Of a stretch of DNA of 64,000 bases, positions 46,165 through 54,216 are shown piece after piece. Under the pieces are notes generated by a model. The model was not told the DNA's origin, did not search any database, and saw only the letters and a program-made list of their open reading frames with translations. Location of the stretch: assembly GCF_049199905.1 (NCBI RefSeq), contig NZ_JBLZPK010000024.1:62001-126000 (forward strand). The letters run 5' to 3'. The DNA comes from Shinella sp032095155. Lineage in GTDB: Bacteria; Pseudomonadota; Alphaproteobacteria; Rhizobiales; Rhizobiaceae. Every line of letters starts with the position of its first letter. Position 1 is the stretch's first letter. The position numbers and the translations under genes were made by a program.

Positions 46165-47786
46165 ACCATCCTGTCAATGAAACGCCTGCTGACGAGGGCA
46201 CTTACGATTTTATCGTTGTGGGTGCCGGTTCGGCGGGTTGCGTGCTGGCCAACCGCCTTTCGGCTGATCCGAAGAACCGCGTGCTTCTGCTGGAGGCGGG
46301 CGGGTCGGACCGCTATCACTGGGTTCATGTGCCGATCGGCTATCTCTTCTGCATGGGCAATCCGCGCACCGACTGGATGATGAAGACGGCATCGGAGGCT
46401 GGCCTCAACGGCCGGGCGCTCAACTATCCGCGCGGCAAGGTTTTGGGCGGCTGCTCGTCGATCAACGGCATGATCTATATGCGCGGCCAGGCGGCCGATT
46501 ATGACGGCTGGCGGCAGGCGGGCAATGCCGGCTGGGGCTGGGACGACGTGCTGCCCTATTTCGTGAAATCGGAAGACAATTATCGCGGCCGGTCGGAAAT
46601 GCATGGCGCCGGCGGCGAATGGCGCGTCGAGCGCCAGCGCCTCTCCTGGCCGATCCTCGATGCCTTTCGCGATGCGGCGGAAGAACTCGGCATCCGAAAG
46701 ACCGACGATTTCAACGACGGCGACAACGAGGGCTCCGGCTATTTCGAGGTCAACCAGCGCGGCGGCGTGCGGTGGAACACGACAAAGGCGTTTCTCCGCC
46801 CGGCGATGAAGCGCCCGAACCTGCGCGTCCTGACTGGTGCCGAGACGGAACGGCTGGAATTCGACGGCAAGACGGTGACGGGCGTGCGTTTCCGCCTCAA
46901 CGGCCGGCTCTGTATTGCCCGCGCTTCGCGTGAGGTTGCGCTGTCGGCCGGGGCGATCAACTCGCCGAAAATTCTGGAACTCTCGGGTGTCGGGCGGTCG
47001 GACCTGCTGTCCGATCTCGGCATTTCCGTGCAGCACGAGTTGAAGGGCGTCGGCGAGAATCTGCAGGACCACTTGCAGATCCGCACGGTGTTCAAGATCG
47101 AGGGCGCGCGCACGCTGAATCAGCTCTATCACAACCTCTTCAGCCGCGCCGGCATGGGGCTGCAATATGCGTTTCGCCGCTCCGGCCCGCTCTCCATGGC
47201 GCCGAGCCAGCTCGGCATCTTCGCCAAGAGCGACCCGGCCGTCGCCACGGCCGATCTCGAATACCATGTCCAGCCGCTCAGCACCGACCGGCTCGGCGAG
47301 CCGCTGCACCGCTATCCGGCGGTGACGGTTTCGGTCTGCAATCTGAGGCCCGAAAGCCGCGGCACGGTGCATGTGACGGCGCCCAATGTGGCGCTGCCGC
47401 CCGAAATCCGGCCCAACTATCTCTCGACGCCGGGCGACAGGCTGCTGGCGGCCAAATCCATCCGCCATGCCCGCAGCCTCATGCAGGCCAGGGCGATCGC
47501 GCAATTCCGCCCGCAGGAAATGCTGCCCGGCCGCGAGTACCAGAGCGAGGAGGAGCTGATCCGCCGCGCCGGCGATATCGCCACGACGATCTTCCACCCC
47601 GTCGGCACCTGCAAGATGGGCAGCGACCCGATGGCGGTGGTGGATGCGAAGCTGCGTGTGCACGGGCTCGACCGGCTGCGGGTCGTCGATGCCTCGATCA
47701 TGCCGACCATCGTTTCCGGCAACACCAATTCGCCCGTGATCATGATCGCGGAGAAGGCGGCCGAAGCGATGCTGGCGCGGGCTTAG
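46161..47786 (+). CDS. GMC-family FAD oxidoreductase (choline/alcohol dehydrogenase-like)
   Basis: Flavoprotein of 541 residues. The FAD motif FIVVGAGSAGCVLANRLS (about 14-31), the GMC signature GGCSSINGMIYMRGQAADYDGW and the C-terminal catalytic region IFHPVGTCKMGSDPMAVVDAKLRVHG (active-site His) and NTNSPVIMIAEKAAEAML are present. The family oxidises alcohol groups of choline, glucose or aliphatic alcohols. The start is GTG 46161, overlapping the kinase stop, which argues for the same operon. Its stop overlaps that of the convergent hydrolase gene. Confidence 0.92.
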   Translation: MNHPVNETPADEGTYDFIVVGAGSAGCVLANRLSADPKNRVLLLEAGGSDRYHWVHVPIGYLFCMGNPRTDWMMKTASEAGLNGRALNYPRGKVLGGCSSINGMIYMRGQAADYDGWRQAGNAGWGWDDVLPYFVKSEDNYRGRSEMHGAGGEWRVERQRLSWPILDAFRDAAEELGIRKTDDFNDGDNEGSGYFEVNQRGGVRWNTTKAFLRPAMKRPNLRVLTGAETERLEFDGKTVTGVRFRLNGRLCIARASREVALSAGAINSPKILELSGVGRSDLLSDLGISVQHELKGVGENLQDHLQIRTVFKIEGARTLNQLYHNLFSRAGMGLQYAFRRSGPLSMAPSQLGIFAKSDPAVATADLEYHVQPLSTDRLGEPLHRYPAVTVSVCNLRPESRGTVHVTAPNVALPPEIRPNYLSTPGDRLLAAKSIRHARSLMQARAIAQFRPQEMLPGREYQSEEELIRRAGDIATTIFHPVGTCKMGSDPMAVVDAKLRVHGLDRLRVVDASIMPTIVSGNTNSPVIMIAEKAAEAMLARA

Positions 47787-48589
47787 TCCCTGATCCGGTC
47801 GAGGAAGCGCAAGACGGCGGCGTTGAACAATGTCGGCCGTTGCAGCGGTGCGAAATGGCTGACGCCGGGCAGGGTGGTCAGTGTGGCCTGCGGGATGGTT
47901 GCCGAGAGATAGGCGGCGTGTTCTGGCCGGATGAACTCGTCGTGTTCGCCGAGCACGATGGCGACGGGAACCGTGATCCCGGCAAGGTCCGCTGCGGTGT
48001 AGTTCGGCTCGGTCTGCATCATCCGGGAAACGTCCGCGACAAAGCTGTCGAAGGCATCGGGCGTCGCGGACACGGCCTGATAGTCCAGCCGGTGCCGGTG
48101 GAAACAGCGGTCGAGCAAGGGTGTCGGCTGGAAATCGAGCGTGCCGCTCGGGTCCATGTTGCAGGCAAAGAAAAAGACGCCGCTGACGCGCTCCGGATGC
48201 CGGTCGGCGAGGATCAGCGCCGTGCAGGCGCCGTCGCTCCAGCCGACGAGGCTGGCCTTGTCGATTTTAAGATGATCCATTACCGCCAGCACGTCGCCGG
48301 CCATGCGGACATAGCTAAACGGCTCCGCATCGCGGGTGCTGCGCCCGTGGCCGCGGCTGTCGATGACGACCACCGTCCTGCCCGCCGCGACAAGTGCGGG
48401 CACCTGGTTACCCCAGTTCCCGGCATGGCCGAGGCCGCCGTGCAGCAGAATGACAGCCGGCCCGGCGCCGAAGGCGGCATGCCAGATCCGCGCGCCGTCG
48501 TTTTCGACATGGCCTTCCACCCGAGGCACCGGCAGCAGCGGCGCACCGTCCCGTTCGAAAGAGATGAGGTCGTCGTCGGTCTTCGGCAT
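47783..48589 (-). CDS. Alpha/beta-fold hydrolase
   Basis: Hydrolase of 268 residues. The oxyanion region is LLHGGLGHAGNWGNQ, the nucleophile Ser is in VGWSDGACTAL, the acid in VLGEHDEFIRPEH and the His in LPGVSHFAPLQRP, so the triad is intact. Substrate is unknown; sequence style resembles 3-oxoadipate enol-lactonase-like esterases. ATG 48589 has GGGAGGAG just upstream, which rules out the longer frame to 48724. It converges on the GMC oxidoreductase gene with interlocking stops. Confidence 0.87.
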   Translation of the reverse strand: MPKTDDDLISFERDGAPLLPVPRVEGHVENDGARIWHAAFGAGPAVILLHGGLGHAGNWGNQVPALVAAGRTVVVIDSRGHGRSTRDAEPFSYVRMAGDVLAVMDHLKIDKASLVGWSDGACTALILADRHPERVSGVFFFACNMDPSGTLDFQPTPLLDRCFHRHRLDYQAVSATPDAFDSFVADVSRMMQTEPNYTAADLAGITVPVAIVLGEHDEFIRPEHAAYLSATIPQATLTTLPGVSHFAPLQRPTLFNAAVLRFLDRIRD

Positions 48590-48731
48590 CGGTTTCTCCT
48601 CCCGCTTTCGCCAAGGACGCACGGTCCGGCCGTCTTGCGACATCGTCCGATGAAAAATCTGCGGTGAGCCAGTCGCGAAATCCTGCCCGGAGCAGCGCGG
48701 CATTTGCATAGCTGCATTGCACAATAAATGT

Positions 48732-48760
48732 TTTCCAAGCGGTCAAAAAGTGGGCATAGT
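48732..48760 (+). promoter_or_regulatory. Candidate promoter of the AbcR-like sRNA
   Basis: TTTCCA (48732-48737), a 17-base spacer and CATAGT (48755-48760), each four of six to consensus. A start about seven bases downstream would give the sRNA below. Confidence 0.4.
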
Positions 48761-48766
48761 GCACGC

Positions 48767-48879
48767 AGTTGATGCACATGGCGGTTTTCCTCCCAGTGCC
48801 GCCGCGTCAGCTGTTCCCCTCTGGAGGTTTTTAACCTTCACACTTCAATGGGCCGCGATTTCGCTGGCCCATTTTTTTT
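48767..48879 (+). ncRNA. AbcR/alpha-r15-like trans-acting sRNA
   Basis: A self-contained transcript of about 113 bases with no reading frame. The first hairpin has stem GGCGG/CCGCC (48780-48803), extended by GATGC/GCGTC, and its loop exposes UUUUCCUCCCAG, an anti-Shine-Dalgarno sequence. A C-rich single-stranded segment (UUCCCCUCUGGAGG) follows. The 3' end is a strong terminator, AUGGGCC-GCG/CGC-GGCCCAU with eight U (48848-48879). Size, CUCCC loop and terminator resemble rhizobial AbcR RNAs that repress ABC-transporter messages through Hfq. Family name is from memory of that architecture. Confidence 0.6.
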
Positions 48880-49142
48880 GCCTGCATTTGGGATTGTCCG
48901 AAAATGACGCGTCCTGAATGGAGCGATAAACTGCAATCTAATGGTTGCATTAGCATTTTCATTACGCTCTTATGCTCCAATCCCTGCTGCCGACGTGATG
49001 GTGCGATGTCCGGATTTCCGGGCGATATCACGGGCAAGGATGCGCATATGAGACGGGTGGGCAAGACGAGGGCGAACGGGACAAGGCAAAGGCAGACGAC
49101 CTGCGCCACGGCAGCCGGCGATCCGCAGAACCGGGGTTGTGT
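48880..49142. other. Non-coding stretch before the GGDEF-EAL gene
   Basis: This part of the 553-base gap (48590-49142) contains AT-rich patches (TGCATTAGCATTTTCATTACG) that may hold the GGDEF-EAL promoter, but no element is clear enough to name. Between 48590 and 48730 nothing was recognised. Confidence 0.5.
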
Positions 49143-51155
49143 ATGACACAAGCCCCCAGAACCACGCTGCGCCTCATCGCCGTCGCCTGGCCTTTCGTCC
49201 TCATCGTCCTTCTCCAGACGGCGCTTGCCACATTCAGCCTACAGGTCACGTCGTCGCTGCGGGCCTTCGTCAGCGGCGAAAGTCTCTGGTCGAAAGGCCA
49301 GCATGACGCGCTCTACTATCTCAACCGCTATGCCGAATCCGGCAACCGCTCCTTCGTCGCGCGCTATCACCAGGCGATGGCGATACCGATGGGCGACCGC
49401 GCGGCGCGGCTGGCGCTCGAGGCGGATCAGCCCGATGTCGGTGCAGCCTTCGAGGGCTTCCTGGCCGGCGGCAACCATCCCGACGACATTCCGAACATCA
49501 TCTGGCTGTTCCGCTATTTCCGCTGGCTGCCGGTCATGGAAGCCTGCATTCGCGACTGGCGCACCGCCGAAGGCGTGTTGATGCAGCTGCTGCCGATCGG
49601 CGAGGGGATCGATACGTCCCGCCACATCAACGAGGCCGACCGGCGCGATATCATCCGCCAGCTCGACGAGATCAATGCGCTGGTGACGCCCCTGACGAAG
49701 CGCTTCTCCGACCGGCTGGGGGAGGGCACGCGGCAGGTACAGACCGTGCTTTTCGTCAGCAACGCCGTCATGGCGCTCGTCTTCATTCTTTTGACCGTAT
49801 GGCGGCTCAACAGTTTTCTTGCGCATCGCCGCGATATCGAGGAGCAGCTCTCTCACAATGCCAACCATGACGACCTCACAGGCCTGCCGAACCGGCGGCT
49901 CTTCGAGGAGCGGCTTGCACGCGCGCTGGAGGAACCCGGCAGCCGTCATGCGCTGATGTTCATCGATCTCGACCAGTTCAAGGCCGTCAACGACAACGGG
50001 GGACATGCGGCCGGCGACGCGCTGCTGCGCCGCATCTCACACGATCTCGACAAGGCGATCCGCGGCACGGACCTGCTGGCCCGTCTGGGTGGCGACGAGT
50101 TCGGCATCGTTCTGCCGAACTGCGCGCCGGAAGATGCGCTGCGCATTGGTCTCAGGCTGCGCGAGATTGCCGAGGCGATCGATTTTGTCTGGAACGGTCA
50201 TCGCTATTCGATCAGCGCCAGCATCGGCGTCGTCCATCTCGGCGGCCGCAGTTATACGCTGCAGGAGGCGCTGAGGGCGGCCGATATCGCCTGCTACATG
50301 GCCAAGGAAAAGGGCCGCAACCGCGTGCATGTCTTCGAGACGACGGACGCGGCGCAGACCCAGTTCACCGCCAATCTCAACTGGGTGCAGCGCCTGCACC
50401 GCGCGCTGGAGGAAGACAGTTTCCGGCTGTTCTCCCAGGAAATCGCGACGATCGACGGCAGCGGCGCGCCGGCCGAACATTGCGAAATCCTGCTGCGGCT
50501 GGAAGAGGAGGGCAAGCTTCTTGCCCCCGGCGCCTTCATTCCGGCGGCCGAGCGTTTCGGCCTGATGCCGGCCCTCGACCGCTGGGTGGTGCGCCACGCG
50601 CTCGATATCATCGGTCGGCGGATGGGGGCCGCGTCCGGCACCTATTCGATCAATCTCAGCGGCCTGACGCTGAAGGACGACACGTTCCTGCCTTTCCTGC
50701 GCGAGATGTTGCGCCGCAGCCGCGTGCCGGCCAATGTGCTCTGCTTCGAGATCACCGAGACCAGCGCCATCGAGAATCTGGACGAGGCCATCGCCTTCAT
50801 GAACGCCATGCGTGCCATGGGCTGCCGCTTCGCGCTCGACGATTTCGGCGTCGGCATGTCGTCGCTCACCTACCTGAAGCGCCTGCCGGTGGATTATGTG
50901 AAGATCGACGGCAGCTTCGTGCGCGATATGCTGACGGACAAGGCAGACTGGATGACGGTCGAGATGATCAACCAGATCTCGCACCTCGCCGGCCGCAAAA
51001 CGATCGCCGAGTTCGTGGAGAATGCCGATATTCTTACCGCGCTGCGCACCATCGGCGTCGACTACGCCCAAGGCTATTTCCTCGGCCGGCCGGAGCCCTT
51101 TCTGCCGGACGCTTCGGGCACGGTTATCCCCTTGCGTCGCGCCGACGTCGCCTAG
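49143..51155 (+). CDS. Membrane-bound GGDEF-EAL protein (cyclic-di-GMP turnover)
   Basis: Protein of 670 residues. Two transmembrane helices (about 10-30 and 200-220) flank a periplasmic helical sensor; then a GGDEF domain (about 235-400) with intact RLGGDEFGIV, and an EAL domain (about 415-655). The EAL motif reads EIL (CEILLRL), yet the other catalytic residues are present: NLSG, EITETS, DDFGVGMSSL, KIDGSFV, EFVEN and QGYFLGRP. It could therefore synthesise or degrade cyclic-di-GMP. No obvious operon partner. Confidence 0.92.
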   Translation: MTQAPRTTLRLIAVAWPFVLIVLLQTALATFSLQVTSSLRAFVSGESLWSKGQHDALYYLNRYAESGNRSFVARYHQAMAIPMGDRAARLALEADQPDVGAAFEGFLAGGNHPDDIPNIIWLFRYFRWLPVMEACIRDWRTAEGVLMQLLPIGEGIDTSRHINEADRRDIIRQLDEINALVTPLTKRFSDRLGEGTRQVQTVLFVSNAVMALVFILLTVWRLNSFLAHRRDIEEQLSHNANHDDLTGLPNRRLFEERLARALEEPGSRHALMFIDLDQFKAVNDNGGHAAGDALLRRISHDLDKAIRGTDLLARLGGDEFGIVLPNCAPEDALRIGLRLREIAEAIDFVWNGHRYSISASIGVVHLGGRSYTLQEALRAADIACYMAKEKGRNRVHVFETTDAAQTQFTANLNWVQRLHRALEEDSFRLFSQEIATIDGSGAPAEHCEILLRLEEEGKLLAPGAFIPAAERFGLMPALDRWVVRHALDIIGRRMGAASGTYSINLSGLTLKDDTFLPFLREMLRRSRVPANVLCFEITETSAIENLDEAIAFMNAMRAMGCRFALDDFGVGMSSLTYLKRLPVDYVKIDGSFVRDMLTDKADWMTVEMINQISHLAGRKTIAEFVENADILTALRTIGVDYAQGYFLGRPEPFLPDASGTVIPLRRADVA

Positions 51156-51251
51156 ATCGTTTTGGCGTTTCTTCGAAGCGCAGAAACGATCCAGCTTCTT
51201 GTTTTACGCAATTCCGGACGCAAAACCGCTTCGCACTTTTGCTGGAATTGC
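51155..51251. repeat. Composite palindromic intergenic repeat, copy 2
   Basis: Two adjoining dyads: GATCGTTT...AAACGATC (51155-51191), then GCAATTCC...GGAATTGC (51208-51251) with inner arms GCAAAA and TTTTGC. The second half repeats 7551-7594. It lies between convergent genes. Confidence 0.75.
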
Positions 51252-51252
51252 T

Positions 51253-51912
51253 CTAAGCCTGCTCGGCGCGCTCAAGCGCCTTCAGCATCGTGCGTTCGGC
51301 GAGGTTGAGATAGGTCTCCATCTGGGCGGCCGCCTCCGCCGGCTTGCCTTGCTCCAGAAGGGTGACGATCGCGTCGTTCATGTCGACGAAGGGCGAATGC
51401 AGGTGCTCGGGATCGTTGAGGAGCCCGAAGCACAGGCGCAGTTCCGCCGAGATGCGCTCGTAGAATTCGGTGAGCCGCGCGCTGTCCGAAAGGTCGATGA
51501 TGGCGGCGTGGAAGATCATGTTGGCACTACCGACGCCGACCCAGTCGCCCGCATCGCGCTTTTTCTGCCCGTTAGCGACGGCTTCGCGCATCACGCGGAT
51601 TGCCGGATGCTGCTGCCAGGCCTGGCGCAGCGCGCCGCATTCAAGCATGCGCCGCACCCGGTAGATGTCGATGACCGAGGCCATGGAGGGCACGGTGACG
51701 AAGACGCCGCGGTTGGCCTCGTGGCGCAAGAGCCCGTCCTTGGTGAGCAGGCGGAAGGCTTCGCGCAGCGAATTGCGCGAGACGTCGAAGCGTTCGCTGA
51801 AGGCGGCTTCCGACAGACGCTGGCCGGGCGAAAGCTCGCCTGAAATCAGGAGCGTGCGAATGTGCCGCGCCAACCGGTCCGCCAGCGGCAGGCCTTCTCC
51901 GTCTTCCGTCAT
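51253..51912 (-). CDS. GntR-family (FCD) transcriptional regulator
   Basis: Regulator of 219 residues. An N-terminal GntR winged helix (LADRLARHIRTLLISGELSPGQRLSEAAFSERFDVSRNSLREAFRLL) is followed by an all-helical FCD ligand domain (VRRMLECGALRQAW; NMIFHAAIIDLS; HxxxD-type metal residues). It is divergent from the 5-oxoproline operon, with a perfect palindrome at 52060-52078 over that operon's promoter, so it is probably the repressor. The ligand may be 5-oxoproline or a related carboxylate; this is inference. Confidence 0.9.
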   Translation of the reverse strand: MTEDGEGLPLADRLARHIRTLLISGELSPGQRLSEAAFSERFDVSRNSLREAFRLLTKDGLLRHEANRGVFVTVPSMASVIDIYRVRRMLECGALRQAWQQHPAIRVMREAVANGQKKRDAGDWVGVGSANMIFHAAIIDLSDSARLTEFYERISAELRLCFGLLNDPEHLHSPFVDMNDAIVTLLEQGKPAEAAAQMETYLNLAERTMLKALERAEQA

Positions 51913-52059
51913 GCTCTTCTCCCCGCCCGGGCAGATGATGCCCGGTGACCCTCTTTCCCCTCTGCCCTTAGCATGAATGCGGGGGCGGTGGCGCCGAAAA
52001 TTGTGGCGAATCCCGTGCTATGTGATTGGTAAAGCGGCGATAATAAGGAACGATATAGA

Positions 52060-52078
52060 AATATTGTTGAACAATATT
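52060..52078. promoter_or_regulatory. GntR operator upstream of the pxp operon
   Basis: AATATTGTTGAACAATATT is a perfect 19-bp palindrome around a central G. It overlaps the first two bases of the TTGACA -35 at 52077 and lies between the regulator and its likely target operon. Confidence 0.75.
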
Positions 52079-52104
52079 GACATTTTTGTGTAGCAGTCCA
52101 TCAT
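52077..52104 (+). promoter_or_regulatory. Sigma-70 promoter of the pxp operon
   Basis: Consensus TTGACA (52077-52082), a 16-base spacer and CATCAT (52099-52104). The NRAMP-like gene starts 52 bases downstream. Confidence 0.6.
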
Positions 52105-52155
52105 TTGGGCATGAAACATCCGCGAGGGGCGGGTGCGTGAGAGCGGAGAAATCTC

Positions 52156-53421
52156 ATGGAACGGAATGCAGCAGCACCTGCGGGCCAGAGCGTGGTCGCG
52201 CAGGGCCTCGAAACCGTCAAATCCTATCGCTCGGCGCTTGTCGCCGCGATCTTCCTGATGGCGACCAGCGCCATCGGTCCCGGTTTCATCACCCAGACGG
52301 CGACATTCACGACGAAACTCGGTGCCGCCTTCGCTTTCGGTATCCTCGCTTCCATCATCATCGATTTCGTGGTGCAGCTCAACATCTGGCGCATCGTGAC
52401 GCTGACGCGCATGCGCGCCTCCGATGTCGCCAACGCGGCGATCCCCGGTTCGGGCTACCTGCTCGCCATTCTCGTCATCGTCGGTGGCCTGTTCTTCAAT
52501 ATCGGCAATATCGGCGGTACCGGTCTCGGCCTCAATGCCGTCTTCGGGCTGGATCCGAAGATCGGCGGGGCGATCAGCGCCGTCTTTTCGATCGGCATCT
52601 TTCTGTCCAAGCGCGCGGGTCTTGCCGTCGACCGCTTCATCATCTTCGCCGGTATCCTGATGATCGTTCTGACGCTCTATGTCGCCTTCGTCTCCGGCCC
52701 GCCGGTCGGTGACGCGCTGTTCCAGACTTTCCTGCCCGATACGATCGATTTCGCCACGATCACCACCATCGTCGGCGGCACGGTCGGCGGCTATATCACC
52801 TATTCCGGCGCGCACCGCCTGCTTGACCGCGGCATGGTCGGCCAGGAGCACCTGCCGGCCGTTACCCGCGCCGCGCTGACCGGCATCGCCGTCACCGGCC
52901 TGATGCGCTATGTGCTCTTCCTCGCCATTCTGGGCGTCGTTGCCAGCGGCGTGGTCATCGATACGGCAAGTCAGGCGGCAAACCCCGCCGCACAGGCCTT
53001 CCAGGCAGCCTCCGGCGATTTCGGCCTGCGCCTCTTCGGCATCATCTTCTGGGCCGCCGCCATCACCAGCGTCATCGGTGCGGCCTATACGTCCGTCTCC
53101 TTCATCACGGTCTTCAAGCAGGATATCAGCGAGCGAGCCCGCAATCTCGCGACCGTGGTCTTCATTGCCATCTCGCTCATCTCCTACCTGCTGATGACCA
53201 CGCCGCCCGCTGCCATGCTGGTCTTCGTCGGCGGCCTCAACGGTCTCATCCTGCCGATCGGCCTCAGCATCTTCCTCTTCGCCGCATGGAAGCGCGAGGA
53301 CCTGATGGGCGGCTATCGTTATCCGCGCTGGCTGCTGGTGCTCGGCGCCCTGGTCTGCGCGCTCACATGGTATATGGGCTACAAGTCGGCCGGCACGATC
53401 TTCGGACTGCTGGGTCTCTAA
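52156..53421 (+). CDS. NRAMP-superfamily transporter lacking the metal-binding motifs (YcsG-like)
   Basis: Inner-membrane protein of 421 residues with about eleven hydrophobic segments and the NRAMP fold (SAIGPGFITQTATFTTKLGAAFAFG at the start). The metal ligands of true NRAMPs are absent: the TM1 DPGN is replaced within TATFTTK, and the TM6 MPHN region reads TYSGAHR. In Bacillus subtilis a similar protein, YcsG, is encoded in the 5-oxoprolinase locus. It probably imports the operon's substrate (5-oxoproline, D-glutamate or similar) rather than metal. Confidence 0.85.
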   Translation: MERNAAAPAGQSVVAQGLETVKSYRSALVAAIFLMATSAIGPGFITQTATFTTKLGAAFAFGILASIIIDFVVQLNIWRIVTLTRMRASDVANAAIPGSGYLLAILVIVGGLFFNIGNIGGTGLGLNAVFGLDPKIGGAISAVFSIGIFLSKRAGLAVDRFIIFAGILMIVLTLYVAFVSGPPVGDALFQTFLPDTIDFATITTIVGGTVGGYITYSGAHRLLDRGMVGQEHLPAVTRAALTGIAVTGLMRYVLFLAILGVVASGVVIDTASQAANPAAQAFQAASGDFGLRLFGIIFWAAAITSVIGAAYTSVSFITVFKQDISERARNLATVVFIAISLISYLLMTTPPAAMLVFVGGLNGLILPIGLSIFLFAAWKREDLMGGYRYPRWLLVLGALVCALTWYMGYKSAGTIFGLLGL

Positions 53422-53439
53422 AAGAAGAGGGAGGAAACA

Positions 53440-54207
53440 ATGACAGCGATCGACCTCAACAGCGATCTCGGCGAAAGCTATGGCGCCTGGCGCATGGGTG
53501 ACGACGCGGCGATGCTTGCCGTCGTCTCCTCCGCCAACATTGCCTGCGGTTTCCATGCCGGTGATCCGGCCGGCATTTTCCGCACGGTGAAGGCGGCGGC
53601 TGCAAACGGCGTCGTCATCGGCGCCCATGTTTCCTATCCCGACCGCGTCGGCTTCGGCCGCCGCGATCTCGACGCCACGCCCGAGGAGCTGATCGCCGAC
53701 GTCATCTACCAGATCGGCGCGATCAAGGGCGTCGCGGCCGCCGCCGGTACGGTGGTGCGCTACGTCAAGCCGCACGGCGCGCTCTACAACCGCATCGCCT
53801 ATGATGCGAAACAGGGGCAGGCGGTCATCGATGGCATCAAGGCGGTGGATTCCTCGCTGATCCTGATGGGCCTTGCCAATGCGCCCATCCTCGATCTCGC
53901 CCGCAAGTCCGGTCTTGCCGTGGTCGCGGAGGCCTTTGCCGACCGCGCCTACACGCCGAAGGGCGAACTCGTTTCCCGTCGTGAAGCCGGCTCCGTGCTG
54001 CATGACGAGAAGACGATCGCCGACCGCATGGTGCAGCTCGCCCGCGAGGGCACGCTCGAAGCCATCGACGGCAGCACGATCCGCATCGAGGCGCAATCGA
54101 TCTGCGTGCATGGCGACAGCCCCGGTGCCGTTGCCATCGCCCAGGAAATCCGCCGCCGCTTCGAGGCGGAAGGCATCGCCATCCGCTCCTTCGCCGACAA
54201 GGCGTGA
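53440..54207 (+). CDS. pxpA: 5-oxoprolinase subunit A (LamB/YcsF family)
   Basis: Soluble protein of 255 residues with the LamB/YcsF signatures IDLNSDLGESYG at the start, NIACGFHAGDP (about 31-41), GAHVSYPDRVGFGRR, YVKPHGALYN (about 107-116) and CVHGDSPGAV near the end. PxpA works with PxpB and PxpC in the ATP-dependent opening of 5-oxoproline to glutamate. A GGGAGG site precedes the ATG, and the next gene starts nine bases after the stop. Length matches the family. Confidence 0.93.
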   Translation: MTAIDLNSDLGESYGAWRMGDDAAMLAVVSSANIACGFHAGDPAGIFRTVKAAAANGVVIGAHVSYPDRVGFGRRDLDATPEELIADVIYQIGAIKGVAAAAGTVVRYVKPHGALYNRIAYDAKQGQAVIDGIKAVDSSLILMGLANAPILDLARKSGLAVVAEAFADRAYTPKGELVSRREAGSVLHDEKTIADRMVQLAREGTLEAIDGSTIRIEAQSICVHGDSPGAVAIAQEIRRRFEAEGIAIRSFADKA

Positions 54208-54216
54208 GGTGCGGCC

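Noticed and set aside
48717..48917. Small open frame overlapping the sRNA region
   Set aside because: It has no ribosome site or recognisable motif and runs through the terminator; RNA features explain the sequence better.
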